Shown one piece after another: positions 18,489-27,285 of a stretch of DNA of 64,000 nt; the first letter of the stretch is position 1, and each line of letters starts with the position of its first letter. The translations under genes and the position numbers were made by a program. The DNA comes from Bryobacter sp. (lineage in GTDB: Bacteria; Acidobacteriota; Terriglobia; Bryobacterales; Bryobacteraceae). The DNA is taken from assembly GCA_022843605.1 (NCBI GenBank), contig JALHNI010000016.1, positions 1-64,000 on the forward strand. Direction: 5' to 3'. The notes under the pieces are model-generated. The model was given only the letters and a program-made list of their open reading frames with translations, was not told the origin of the DNA and searched no databases.

Positions 18489-19232
18489 TTAGCGACCGAG
18501 AATCAGGTTGGCGCCGAGTAGCAAACGCTCATCGGCCAGCACTTCGGCCGGACTCCCCCGCCCCGCGATGCGGCCCTTGTCCATCACCACGCACTCGCCA
18601 GCGATCTCGTCTAGTAAATGCAGATCGTGGGTGGCGGTGATGATCGTCTTGCCTAAGTCCTCCCAACTCTTCATCAGGTCCACAATCTGCCGTTGGCTGC
18701 GCGGATCGAGCGCGGCGGTAGGCTCGTCCAGCAGGATTACTTCGGGATCCATAATCAGCACCGAAGCCAGCGCGACCCGTTTTTTCTCACCACCCGACAA
18801 GCGATGCGGGGCACGATCCTTCAGTTCGGCGATCTCAAAGTACTCGAGAGCCTCGGCGACCATCGCCTTGATCCTGTCCTTGGGCCAACCCAACTGCAGG
18901 GGACCGAAGGCCACTTCATCAAAGACGGTGGGGCAGAAGAGTTGGACGTCGGGATTCTGAAAGACCAGACCGACCCGCTTGCGGAATGAGTGCGCAAAGG
19001 CGTCATGCTCGAAATCGTGTTCGGTCAGTGGAACGCCGTGATACTTCACGATGCCAGAATCCGGGAAGTACAAGCCATCGAGAATGCGCAACAACGTGGA
19101 CTTGCCGCAGCCGTTTGCGCCCAGCAAAGCGAGCCGTTGCCCCGCCGGAATGCTCAGGGAAACCTTGTCGAGCGCCACGACGCCGCGATAGGCAAAACTT
19201 ACCTGCTCGAGTTCAAAGACGTTCAGCGCCAA
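18489..19232 (-). CDS. cbiO: ECF transporter ATP-binding protein (cobalt/nickel)
   Basis: Walker A GANGCGKST, LSGGEKKRVALA signature, Walker B VILLDEP; start uncertain (TTG 19232 proposed, ORF open to 19277). Confidence 0.9.
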   Translation of the reverse strand: MALNVFELEQVSFAYRGVVALDKVSLSIPAGQRLALLGANGCGKSTLLRILDGLYFPDSGIVKYHGVPLTEHDFEHDAFAHSFRKRVGLVFQNPDVQLFCPTVFDEVAFGPLQLGWPKDRIKAMVAEALEYFEIAELKDRAPHRLSGGEKKRVALASVLIMDPEVILLDEPTAALDPRSQRQIVDLMKSWEDLGKTIITATHDLHLLDEIAGECVVMDKGRIAGRGSPAEVLADERLLLGANLILGR

Positions 19233-20041
19233 AGGGCGACCCCGCTCCCTACCGCCAGGATCGACAGAATGGCCCAATCGCGTACGCGCAAGGGACTCTC
19301 ATCGAGCGCATGCACCTCGCCGCGATAGCCGCGCGATTGCATGGCTAGATGGATGTCGCTGCTCAACTCGAAAGCCTTACTCATCAGCACCCCAACGGTG
19401 GCCAAGGCCATCGCGCGTCGCTCTTTCGCCGGCAATTCACCGGCCAGACGGCTCTGCCGCCCTTCCAGCATATCCATGGTGGTCTGGATAAACAGGAAGA
19501 TATAGCGGTAAGTCATGCCAATCAGCACCACGGCGACCACGGGCAACCGGAACGCGCGCATCGCCCGCAGCAAATGATTCCAGGGCGTCGTGGAGACCAA
19601 CACCGAGCCCACGGTACTTGTGGCAAGTACACGCGCCAGCAGAAATGTCGCGGCTTGCAACCCTTGCTTCGTCACGCCCCACCCGAGCGGCTGCCCTGGC
19701 GTGAGGAACAAAGCCGGCAGCGCGATGACGCCGCTGAAGAGAAGGACGCTGATCCAGAGGGTGAGGAGTTCGCGCACCTTCAAATGGCTGGCGAACGCCA
19801 GCGTCACGGTGACAACGAAAACGGCGGCCAGCAGCCAGAGCGAACGGGATGCCGCGGCGGTGAGGATCAGGATGCCGGCTCCGGCGAGTTTCACCCGCGG
19901 GTCGATTCCTTGCAGGAGACCACTCGACGTCGACAAAAGCTCCGCCGAAAACGAACGATCCAACACATGAGCCAACTCCGCCAGCGTCCGGTCCAGAAAG
20001 CCCTTCCGCCGGTGCACCAGATGGTGCAAACCTTCAGACAT
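19223..20041 (-). CDS. cbiQ: ECF transporter transmembrane (T) component
   Basis: CbiQ-like membrane protein with AMQSRGYRGE motif; between cbiO and cbiM. Confidence 0.88.
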   Translation of the reverse strand: MSEGLHHLVHRRKGFLDRTLAELAHVLDRSFSAELLSTSSGLLQGIDPRVKLAGAGILILTAAASRSLWLLAAVFVVTVTLAFASHLKVRELLTLWISVLLFSGVIALPALFLTPGQPLGWGVTKQGLQAATFLLARVLATSTVGSVLVSTTPWNHLLRAMRAFRLPVVAVVLIGMTYRYIFLFIQTTMDMLEGRQSRLAGELPAKERRAMALATVGVLMSKAFELSSDIHLAMQSRGYRGEVHALDESPLRVRDWAILSILAVGSGVALWR

Positions 20042-21071
20042 TGCGCCGCCTGAAGGCTACCAGTGAAAACAGGATGATCAAGCCCGTGCCCGCCATCGCC
20101 GACAGAACATAGCCAAATGCGGCGCTCTTCAGGATGGGCGGTGCATAGTCGGGAATTGGCGCGGTCCAGATCGTGGAAAGCCTCTGCAATCCGGCCGGAG
20201 CCGTCGCCGGGGCCTGTCCTTGCGAGGCGGACGCGATCTCCCGGCGCGTTTCGGGGTTCGCAAAATCTTCCGGCGCCCACTCGCCCCAAGCCGATCCGAC
20301 GGCCAACAGTCCCAAGGGCGTCAGGATCATCAGCAGCGCCAGCCCTGCCCAAAGCTTACGCAACGAAGCCGCCGCCAGACTTACTTCGGCCCCGGGCGCC
20401 TCGCGCGCCAGCAAGGTGGGGTCCGTCCGCTGCAGGTAGGAAACGACCCCGGCCGAAACCAGGAACTCGGCGAATCCGGCAAAGGTCAAATGACCGATCA
20501 TCATCGCTGGAATCGCAATACTCAGTGGGTATGGCGCATAGAGAGGCGTGCCCGCCGCGTCACGAAACAGCATCGGCTGCAAGCCGAATTCAATGGCGGT
20601 AATCAGTGCGGCGGCGTTGATGCCGGCGTAGCCCGCCAAACCCGCGGCCAGCAATCGCCGCGACGAGCCCATGGCCGAAGTGCCGGCCACCAGGCGATAA
20701 ACCAGAGACGCGACCAGGCTGCCAACAATGGCAATGTTGAAGCAGTTCGCACCAATCGCCGTGATCCCGCCGTCGCCAAAAAAGACCGCCTGAATCGCTA
20801 GCGCGACGGAAATGGCCAGCATGCCGGCCCACGGACCCAGCACTACCGCCGCCAGTCCGACACCCGTGGCATGCCCGGTCGTGCCGCCAGGCAGAGGCAG
20901 GTTGAACATCATGATCACGAAGGAAAAGGCGGAGAAGACGGAGATCAGCGGGACGAACCGCGTATGCAGTTGCCGCTTCACTTTTTGCATGGCCACATAC
21001 CAGAACGGCGCCGCCGACGCGTAGGCGATCGCGCAGGTGGAAGGACTCAGATAGCCGTCTGGAATGTGCAT
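20034..21071 (-). CDS. cbiM: CbiM/NikM-type substrate-binding membrane protein with fused PDGLE-like C-terminus
   Basis: MHIPDGYLSP start characteristic of CbiM/NikM; C-terminal PIPDYAPP and TM segment; metal (Co or Ni) not decidable from sequence. Confidence 0.88.
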   Translation of the reverse strand: MHIPDGYLSPSTCAIAYASAAPFWYVAMQKVKRQLHTRFVPLISVFSAFSFVIMMFNLPLPGGTTGHATGVGLAAVVLGPWAGMLAISVALAIQAVFFGDGGITAIGANCFNIAIVGSLVASLVYRLVAGTSAMGSSRRLLAAGLAGYAGINAAALITAIEFGLQPMLFRDAAGTPLYAPYPLSIAIPAMMIGHLTFAGFAEFLVSAGVVSYLQRTDPTLLAREAPGAEVSLAAASLRKLWAGLALLMILTPLGLLAVGSAWGEWAPEDFANPETRREIASASQGQAPATAPAGLQRLSTIWTAPIPDYAPPILKSAAFGYVLSAMAGTGLIILFSLVAFRRRNV

Positions 21072-21453
21072 ACGATCACCACTATTGTGCTACAGCCCGC
21101 TGCCGCCGCCCTCCCCGTTCCTCTACGCGAAACCCAACGCAACGATTGACTCCGTTTACGACTGTGTCCAAGTAAAATCTTGCGCGTCGGCGATTCCGAA
21201 TCCCGCCCGCTCAAAGTGCAGATCAATTCAACAGATCCCGAATTGACATTCAAAAAATACCTTAACAAGTGTCGAAATACCCCATGCTTAGTTACAAATA
21301 TGAAGGGCGCTCAATTCTCCAACACTTCGCCGTCCCGACGAATCGAAAACGCTCGTATCTTTTTGACTTGACTTTACTTATGGTTCCGCCAAATACTTCA
21401 TGGAGCGTTTCTAATCCAAACGCATGCAACACAAAGGAAACGAGATAATCAGT

Positions 21454-21678
21454 ATGGCAATTTCCATTACCGCTACGAAAGCCGGCCGATTCGGCAAGGC
21501 TGCCGTTGAGATCGCCTTTGACCCGGGAACGCCCCTGGATGACATCCTGAAGGCGCAGAAATCGATCTTCGCCGACAAAGCCCTCGCCAAAAAGATCGGC
21601 TTGAAGTTCTGCGGCGGCTGCTATTCCGGCCTTGACCTGGACATCAAGCAGAAGTTTGAAAACGTGGTGAACTTCTAG
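21454..21678 (+). CDS. Small CGGC-motif protein, putative RiPP precursor of the adjacent MNIO
   Basis: 74 aa MAISITATKAGRFGKAAVEIAFDPGTPLDDILKAQKSIFADKALAKKIGLKFCGGCYSGLDLDIKQKFENVVNF; only two Cys, in CGGC; 3 nt from the MNIO gene; no signal peptide. Confidence 0.75.
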   Translation: MAISITATKAGRFGKAAVEIAFDPGTPLDDILKAQKSIFADKALAKKIGLKFCGGCYSGLDLDIKQKFENVVNF

Positions 21679-21681
21679 CTT

Positions 21682-22563
21682 TTGCCTTCTGTACCCCAGC
21701 CGAAGTTGGGCGTTGGTCTCCTCTTCAATCCGGTGTTACCGGAGTTCGTCACGTCGCACGCCGATGCCTTCGACTACCTGGAGATCATCCCTGACCGCGA
21801 ATGGTCCGACCGCGGCGTAGACGCTACGCCGCGGTACGCTACGCTCGATGCCTCCTTCGACCTTTTCCGCCGCGTTCGCGAACGGAAACCCTTGCTTTGC
21901 CACTCCATCGGACTCTCCATCGGCAGCGCCGGTCTGTTTGACCTGGGCCACGTGGATCAGATCAACCGCATTCAAACTGAGCTCGATTTTGCCTGGCACA
22001 GCGACCACCTCTCCTTTGCCCGCTTACCCGGCGAACACGAAATGCACACCGCGATTTCCATGCCGGTCCCCTATGACCAGGAAGTTCTTCAGTTGATCAA
22101 AGACCGCGTAGAACACATCCGCGCCGAGGTTCCCTGCCCGTTTTTGCTGGAGAATAACGTCTATTACGTCGACGCGCCGGACCAGGAGATGTCAGAGCCC
22201 GAGTTCCTCAATCGCCTGGCGCGCGAGTCCGGCTGCGGCATTTTGCTCGACTTGCACAATGTCTACGTCAACTCCCGCAACCACGGCTTCACGCCGGAGT
22301 CCTTTCTGCGCGACCTCGATCTGTCACAGGTAGTGGAGTTGCATATTGCCGGCGGCGATGATCTGCTCGGCTTCTATACCGACGCCCACGCGGGTCCGGT
22401 GGCGGAGCCGGTTTGGGGCCTGCTTGAAGACACCTTGCGCGCCGCCCCCGCCGTCTCCGCCGTCACCTTCGAGTTTCACGAGTCGTCCTATCCCATGCTC
22501 AAGACCGAAGGAATTGTGGCCGAACTGAGCCACGCCCGCCGCATCTGGGATCGATACGCCTAA
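21682..22563 (+). CDS. DUF692 / MNIO family multinuclear iron oxidase-like protein
   Basis: TTG start; HSIGLSIGS, DFAWHSDHLSF, FLLENN, DLHNVYVNS, ELHIAGG, DAHAGPV and FEFHES motifs. Confidence 0.9.
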   Translation: MPSVPQPKLGVGLLFNPVLPEFVTSHADAFDYLEIIPDREWSDRGVDATPRYATLDASFDLFRRVRERKPLLCHSIGLSIGSAGLFDLGHVDQINRIQTELDFAWHSDHLSFARLPGEHEMHTAISMPVPYDQEVLQLIKDRVEHIRAEVPCPFLLENNVYYVDAPDQEMSEPEFLNRLARESGCGILLDLHNVYVNSRNHGFTPESFLRDLDLSQVVELHIAGGDDLLGFYTDAHAGPVAEPVWGLLEDTLRAAPAVSAVTFEFHESSYPMLKTEGIVAELSHARRIWDRYA

Positions 22564-22565
22564 CC

Positions 22566-23180
22566 ATGTCCCTCGCCGCTTATCAGGAAGTATTGTGCCG
22601 CATGGTAGCTTCGGCCGCCTACCGCGAACGATTTCTCGCGCAGTCCGACGAATTTCCCGGGCTGACGCCCCTCGAACTGCATCGCCTGCGTACTGTAGCC
22701 GCGCAGCCCGGCATGCGGGTGAATACCGCCATCCACCGCGCCAACCGCATGGCGCCACTCCATCAGACGCTGCCGTTCACTTGCTTTCTGTTGGGCGAAC
22801 AACTGCGCGAAACGCTCGATCGTTTCTGGGGGCTCTACCCTTCCGAGAGCCTGCAATTGGACACCGAATGCGGACGATTTACTCACTTCCTCATGGAGGA
22901 GTTGAACACCGGCCGCGTCACTGGCGCTTACGTCGAAGAGGTGCTGCTCTTCGAGCGGGCGTGTGCCGAACTCCGGCTCCGCAAGCCGCCGCTCCTCCGT
23001 GTAGTCCGGTTTCGCCACGACCCGGAACCCTTGCTGGCCGCGCTCGCCCAACTGGAACTTCCTGATCCCGCCCCGGAACCCGGCGACTATCACCTGGCGA
23101 TCGATTGCCGCCAAGGAGACGCTGACTTCTACGTCCTCTCTGACCAAGCCGCGGCAACGATTCTGGCGCCCCGCAGCTAG
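22566..23180 (+). CDS. MNIO partner protein, DUF2063/TglI-like
   Basis: 2 nt after the MNIO stop codon; ~200 aa alpha-helical N-terminus and PGDYHLAIDCRQGD-type C-terminal domain. Confidence 0.65.
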   Translation: MSLAAYQEVLCRMVASAAYRERFLAQSDEFPGLTPLELHRLRTVAAQPGMRVNTAIHRANRMAPLHQTLPFTCFLLGEQLRETLDRFWGLYPSESLQLDTECGRFTHFLMEELNTGRVTGAYVEEVLLFERACAELRLRKPPLLRVVRFRHDPEPLLAALAQLELPDPAPEPGDYHLAIDCRQGDADFYVLSDQAAATILAPRS

Positions 23181-23349
23181 CTAAAGCATCTGACGCAGCG
23201 ACTCCGACGCGTGCAGCACCAGACTGTCCGGTTGCCGCTCCGCGATCAGTGCAGGCAACTGCCGTTCATCCGCAAAGCGCAGTCCATCGCCAACGCATGA
23301 ATCTGATTTGATTATGATGTGGAAGAAATGCGATGAAGAAGCGAGGAAA

Positions 23350-23387
23350 AGAAAAAGACCGGGCCCGAAATCAGGGCTCGGGCCCGG
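23350..23387 (-). terminator. Rho-independent terminator for the minus-strand gene at 23447
   Basis: CCGGGCCCG...CGGGCCCGG 9-bp stem; T-rich TCTTTTTC follows on the minus strand. Confidence 0.65.
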
Positions 23388-23446
23388 CTGTCTCACGCTG
23401 CCAGCCACCTCAGCAGGCAAACGAGCGACAACGAAGGGGATGGAAA

Positions 23447-24157
23447 CTAGAGTGAAGAGGCGGTGGGAGACGGCGTGATGTAGAGCCGGACGGCAATTTC
23501 GGCGCCAGTGACTTTCAAGTGGGCATTGCCGGCAAGGGCCATCAAGTCATTCAGCGTGTCCGCCAGTGGACCCGTTCTCAGGGCCTCCATCGCGGGCACG
23601 CCGGCATGGCTCAGGCTCAGCGTCACCTCGACGGCACCATCCGCCTGCGAATTGGAACTACTGCCAAGATCCACGGCATCGTCGCCGGCCAAACCCGCCA
23701 GAAACTGCAGCCACGCCTTCAGAACGTCGCCCCAATGCGGCTCTACCCGAACATCCTGCCACTCCAGGCCGGACACGGTAAACGGCGCACCCGATCGCTG
23801 TAGGTTCGCCTCCAGCACAGCCAGGCAAACGACGTCCGCTAACGACGGTAGCGCCTCCGGAAATCTAGCCACAGGCACTTCCTTCTGTCGCAGCAGCTTC
23901 TTCCTCACGCCAAGACTCTTCAACCGCGGAAACTCGGCCGGCACTGGATCCGAAGTCGCCTGCCAATCTGCCATGCGTTTACTGACGGACTTCTTCACAC
24001 GGCCCCGGGCGCGGCGCAGGTTGGCGCGTTCGCGGGCGATCACCGGATCGGGACGGAAGGCGGGCTGGCTCAAGTCGGCAAGGCCGGGTTCAAACTTCGG
24101 CTTTTCATGGGAATCAGTCAACACAAATTCTCCTGACGGCAACGAAACGGTGTACAT
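23447..24157 (-). CDS. Hypothetical protein
   Basis: Start taken at ATG 24157 (MYTVSLPSGEFVLTDS); downstream terminator; no recognised domain. Confidence 0.55.
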   Translation of the reverse strand: MYTVSLPSGEFVLTDSHEKPKFEPGLADLSQPAFRPDPVIARERANLRRARGRVKKSVSKRMADWQATSDPVPAEFPRLKSLGVRKKLLRQKEVPVARFPEALPSLADVVCLAVLEANLQRSGAPFTVSGLEWQDVRVEPHWGDVLKAWLQFLAGLAGDDAVDLGSSSNSQADGAVEVTLSLSHAGVPAMEALRTGPLADTLNDLMALAGNAHLKVTGAEIAVRLYITPSPTASSL

Positions 24158-24197
24158 CTCAACGCGTTGCCCACCCTGAGACCAGCGAAATCCCCTG

Positions 24198-24240
24198 AAA
24201 GTCACATTAATATTAATTAACCAAAATGCAATGTGACTTT
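24198..24240. promoter_or_regulatory. Perfect 11-bp inverted repeat in a divergent intergenic region, candidate operator
   Basis: AAAGTCACATT (24198-24208) and AATGTGACTTT (24230-24240), 21-bp AT-rich spacer. Confidence 0.5.
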
Positions 24241-24310
24241 TTGAGGAATGAAATGGTCCTCTGTACCGGAAGGCAGGTTTTGCTAGCCTAAGGGTCTCGC
24301 CCACGCCATC

Positions 24311-24898
24311 ATGCCGCCCTCATTCAAGAACGAATCCGACGATCTGGAAGCACAATTGGTACGTTCCGCACAGCAATCGCCCGAAGGCGATTCCCGGGCC
24401 TTTGAACAGTTAGTGCAACTGCATCAGAAGCGTGTTTTGGCGAATTGCCGTTATCTCACGCGCGATGAAACGAACTTCGAAGACCTCGCGCAGGATGTTT
24501 TCGTAAAGGCCTATTTCGGCATCCGTAAATTCGAAGGCCAATCGACCTTCGGCCATTGGCTGCGCCGCATCAAGGTGAATCACTGCCTGAACCATTTGAA
24601 GCAGCGCGAACGCAAAACTGCGATCGGCTTCGGCGAGGAAATTCTCCCCGAAGACGACCGCCTGCGGGTGGAGCCCACGGTCGAGAAATCTCTGGAAGAT
24701 TCGTCTCAACGGCAACGAGTAGGCGAAGTCCTGAAAGCCTTGCCGCTTACGCTGCGCGTGCCGCTGGTCATGACCGACATGGACGACTTCTCTTACGACG
24801 AAGTAGCATCCGCCCTGGGCATCAGCCTCTCAGCCGTCAAGATGCGGATTAAGCGGGCCCGCGAGGAGTTCCGCCGCCTTTATCAGGAGCCAGCATGA
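24311..24898 (+). CDS. Sigma-70 family (ECF) RNA polymerase sigma factor
   Basis: Region 2 NFEDLAQDVFVKAYFGIRKFEGQSTFGHWLRRIKVNHCLNHLK; region 4 FSYDEVASALGISLSAVKMRIKRAREEFRR. Confidence 0.93.
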   Translation: MPPSFKNESDDLEAQLVRSAQQSPEGDSRAFEQLVQLHQKRVLANCRYLTRDETNFEDLAQDVFVKAYFGIRKFEGQSTFGHWLRRIKVNHCLNHLKQRERKTAIGFGEEILPEDDRLRVEPTVEKSLEDSSQRQRVGEVLKALPLTLRVPLVMTDMDDFSYDEVASALGISLSAVKMRIKRAREEFRRLYQEPA

Positions 24899-25128
24899 AC
24901 GACCCCAACTCACCCGTCACCGGTCTGCGTGAAGTCGAACTCGACGCCTCCCCCGAGTTCCTGCGTCTGGTGCGCAACAAGATCGACCGCCGCCGGACCT
25001 CCGGCCAGATGGTGTCATTCGGGTGGGACGTCCCCAAAACATTGATGCGGGAGTTTTTCGGCTTGCTGAGCCAGCTTCCCGCACTACTGGGTTCGTCAGA
25101 AGGAAAGCGAAATGGAAATCAAAGATAA
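24895..25128 (+). CDS. Small hypothetical protein co-transcribed with the sigma factor
   Basis: 77 aa; ATGA overlap with the sigma gene and overlap with the next gene. Confidence 0.6.
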   Translation: MNDPNSPVTGLREVELDASPEFLRLVRNKIDRRRTSGQMVSFGWDVPKTLMREFFGLLSQLPALLGSSEGKRNGNQR

Positions 25129-25921
25129 GTTATTACAAGCCTTTGGCGGCCTGCTGGATTCCACCATCGCCTTTGCGCCCAAGCTCCTGGTCGGCATTTG
25201 CCTTGTCGTGATGGGGCTGGTGCTCGCCAAAGTGATTGAAGTTGCCCTCAGATTCGCCCTGCGCCGCGTCCACCTGGATGCCTTCGTTGGCAAAGTGGGT
25301 GTCGATCAGATGCTGGAACGGCTTGGCCTCCGGCAGGAATTAAGCCTCTTCCTGCCACGCCTTGTCTATTTCCTGGTTTTGTTCGTGCTCGCTCAAACCA
25401 CAGCGGACGCCATGGGCCTCGAAGCGATCTCCTCGGCGATCAGTTCCTTCTTCGCCTACCTGCCGAATATCGTCGCCGCGCTGCTCCTGCTGATCGTCGG
25501 CACCGCGCTGGGCCAGTTTGCGGGAGATACCGTCGAGCAGTCCGCTGCGAGTTCCGGCATTGACGTAGCGCCCGCCCTGGGCCGCGTCGTCTCCGGCGGA
25601 ATCTTCTTCGTTTGCGTGATGATGGCCATCGGGCAACTGAAGATCGATACGGCCATCGTCAGAATTGTCACCAGCATTATTCTCGGCGGCGCCGCGCTCG
25701 CCTTCGGTTTGTCCTTCGGGTTCGGCACCCGGGAGATCGTACGTAACATTGCCGCCGGTTTCTATGTCCGCAAAGTTCTCGAAGTTGGGCGTCCGGTGGA
25801 GATCCTCGGCCACAAGGGAGTCCTGCGAGCCGTCACGGCGACCCACGTAATTCTGGAATCAGAAGGGCAGCAGATCTCGCTCGCCAATTCCACGTTACTG
25901 CACGCCGCGGCCCGCCAGTAA
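25112..25921 (+). CDS. Mechanosensitive-type / TM-helix-repeat membrane channel protein
   Basis: Several TM helices with GFGTREIVRNIAAGFYVRKVLEVGRPVEI, similar to MscS-type pore-to-beta region. Confidence 0.75.
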   Translation: MEIKDKLLQAFGGLLDSTIAFAPKLLVGICLVVMGLVLAKVIEVALRFALRRVHLDAFVGKVGVDQMLERLGLRQELSLFLPRLVYFLVLFVLAQTTADAMGLEAISSAISSFFAYLPNIVAALLLLIVGTALGQFAGDTVEQSAASSGIDVAPALGRVVSGGIFFVCVMMAIGQLKIDTAIVRIVTSIILGGAALAFGLSFGFGTREIVRNIAAGFYVRKVLEVGRPVEILGHKGVLRAVTATHVILESEGQQISLANSTLLHAAARQ

Positions 25922-25923
25922 AG

Positions 25924-27126
25924 TCAGCGCTTCATCGTGAGCGGCGCAATCCGCGGCACCGTCAACAGCACCACGGCGAAAGCCGCTACATGCATCAGAC
26001 TAACGATCGCGAACACCGGTCCATAGCCGGTACCGTGATCCAGCAGCCATCCCACCACCAGACCGAACACCACGCCGCCCATCGCGCCGCCGAACCCCAC
26101 CAAGCCGGCCACCGCCCCAACCGTGTGGCGAGGAAACAAGTCTGTCGGCAGCGTCATCACCATCGTCGACCATGCCTGCTGGCCGCAAAAGGCCAGGCTA
26201 AAGAGGAACAAAGCCATCTCCACCGGTGACTGAGTCATGAAGTAAATCCAAGGCATACACGCCACGCTCAACGCCATAGCCAACTTCCGGGCCCGATTCA
26301 GCGGCAGCCCCCGGCTGAGTAAGTGACTCGAAAACCATCCCCCTAGCAGGCTACCGACACCGGCCGCGGCATACGGGATCCAGCCGAAAGCGCCGACTTG
26401 CTTTGTATCGAAACCACGCACGTCGTATAAGTACTTCGGCAGCCAGAATAGGTAAAAGTACCAGGCGGCATCCGACAGAAACTTCGCCGATACCAACCCC
26501 CACACTTCGCGAAAACGAAACAGGTGCAGCCAGGGGATCCCCGCTTCCGCTACCTCCGAAGCAGCGGGTGTGGAGTACATTCGTAGCCATGCCCACGTCC
26601 AAAGCAAACCAATTGCCCCGGTCAGGAAAAACACCCATCGCCAACCGTAAAGACCAATGACGAGGGCAATGGCCGGAGGCGCGATCACCGCTCCAACTGC
26701 GGTCCCACTATTGATCAGGCCCATCGCAGTGGAACGTTCCCCCGCGGGAAACCATTCAGAAATCGCCTTCGTCGCCGCTGGAAAACCGCCGCCCTCCCCC
26801 ATGCCCAGCAGGAAACGGCAAATCGCCAGACCGATGAATGCCGTAGCGACGCCATGCGCCGCGCATGCCAGTGACCAGGCGATCATAATCACTGCGAATC
26901 CGGTTTTGGTCCCAATCGCATCGATCAATTTTCCGCCGGCCGCGTACATCACCGCGTACGCCACGAGGAAGGCTGCCTGCAGTTGCGAAAACTGCGTGTT
27001 GGAAATGGGGATATCGCGTTGAATCGCGGCAATGGCCACCGGCAGCGTCTGCCGGTCAAGATAGCTGACCGCGATGGCCGCACCCAGTAGCCACGCGATC
27101 CGCCACCGGCGGCTTTCAAGATCCAT
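25924..27126 (-). CDS. MFS transporter, hexuronate/ACS-family-like
   Basis: 12-TM pattern; SYLDRQTLPVA..; RFLLGMGEGGGFPAATKAISEWFPAGERSTAMGLINSGTAVGAVIAPP. Confidence 0.9.
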   Translation of the reverse strand: MDLESRRWRIAWLLGAAIAVSYLDRQTLPVAIAAIQRDIPISNTQFSQLQAAFLVAYAVMYAAGGKLIDAIGTKTGFAVIMIAWSLACAAHGVATAFIGLAICRFLLGMGEGGGFPAATKAISEWFPAGERSTAMGLINSGTAVGAVIAPPAIALVIGLYGWRWVFFLTGAIGLLWTWAWLRMYSTPAASEVAEAGIPWLHLFRFREVWGLVSAKFLSDAAWYFYLFWLPKYLYDVRGFDTKQVGAFGWIPYAAAGVGSLLGGWFSSHLLSRGLPLNRARKLAMALSVACMPWIYFMTQSPVEMALFLFSLAFCGQQAWSTMVMTLPTDLFPRHTVGAVAGLVGFGGAMGGVVFGLVVGWLLDHGTGYGPVFAIVSLMHVAAFAVVLLTVPRIAPLTMKR

Positions 27127-27285
27127 TAAATGGCACCCTACCAGGCAACCTGCACCAGCGAAACGCCCTGGCGTGGCTGCCGTTGTCTAAGCCTGGCAAC
27201 CATGCCTTGTTCCATGCCTTAATGCCTTTGGTTATTCAAGCCTGGCACCGTGGCTTGGCAGCACCGCGGCTTGGCACCTTGGCTT

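Noticed and set aside
21072-21453. Cobalamin riboswitch or NikR operator between cbiM and the MNIO cassette
   Set aside because: No B12-box-like or NikR-like palindrome found by reading both strands; cannot be excluded without a covariance-model search.
23181-23420. 79-aa minus-strand ORF after the MNIO cassette
   Set aside because: Spans the terminator hairpin; the last ~35 residues look protein-like (possible gene remnant), but there is not enough to call a pseudogene.
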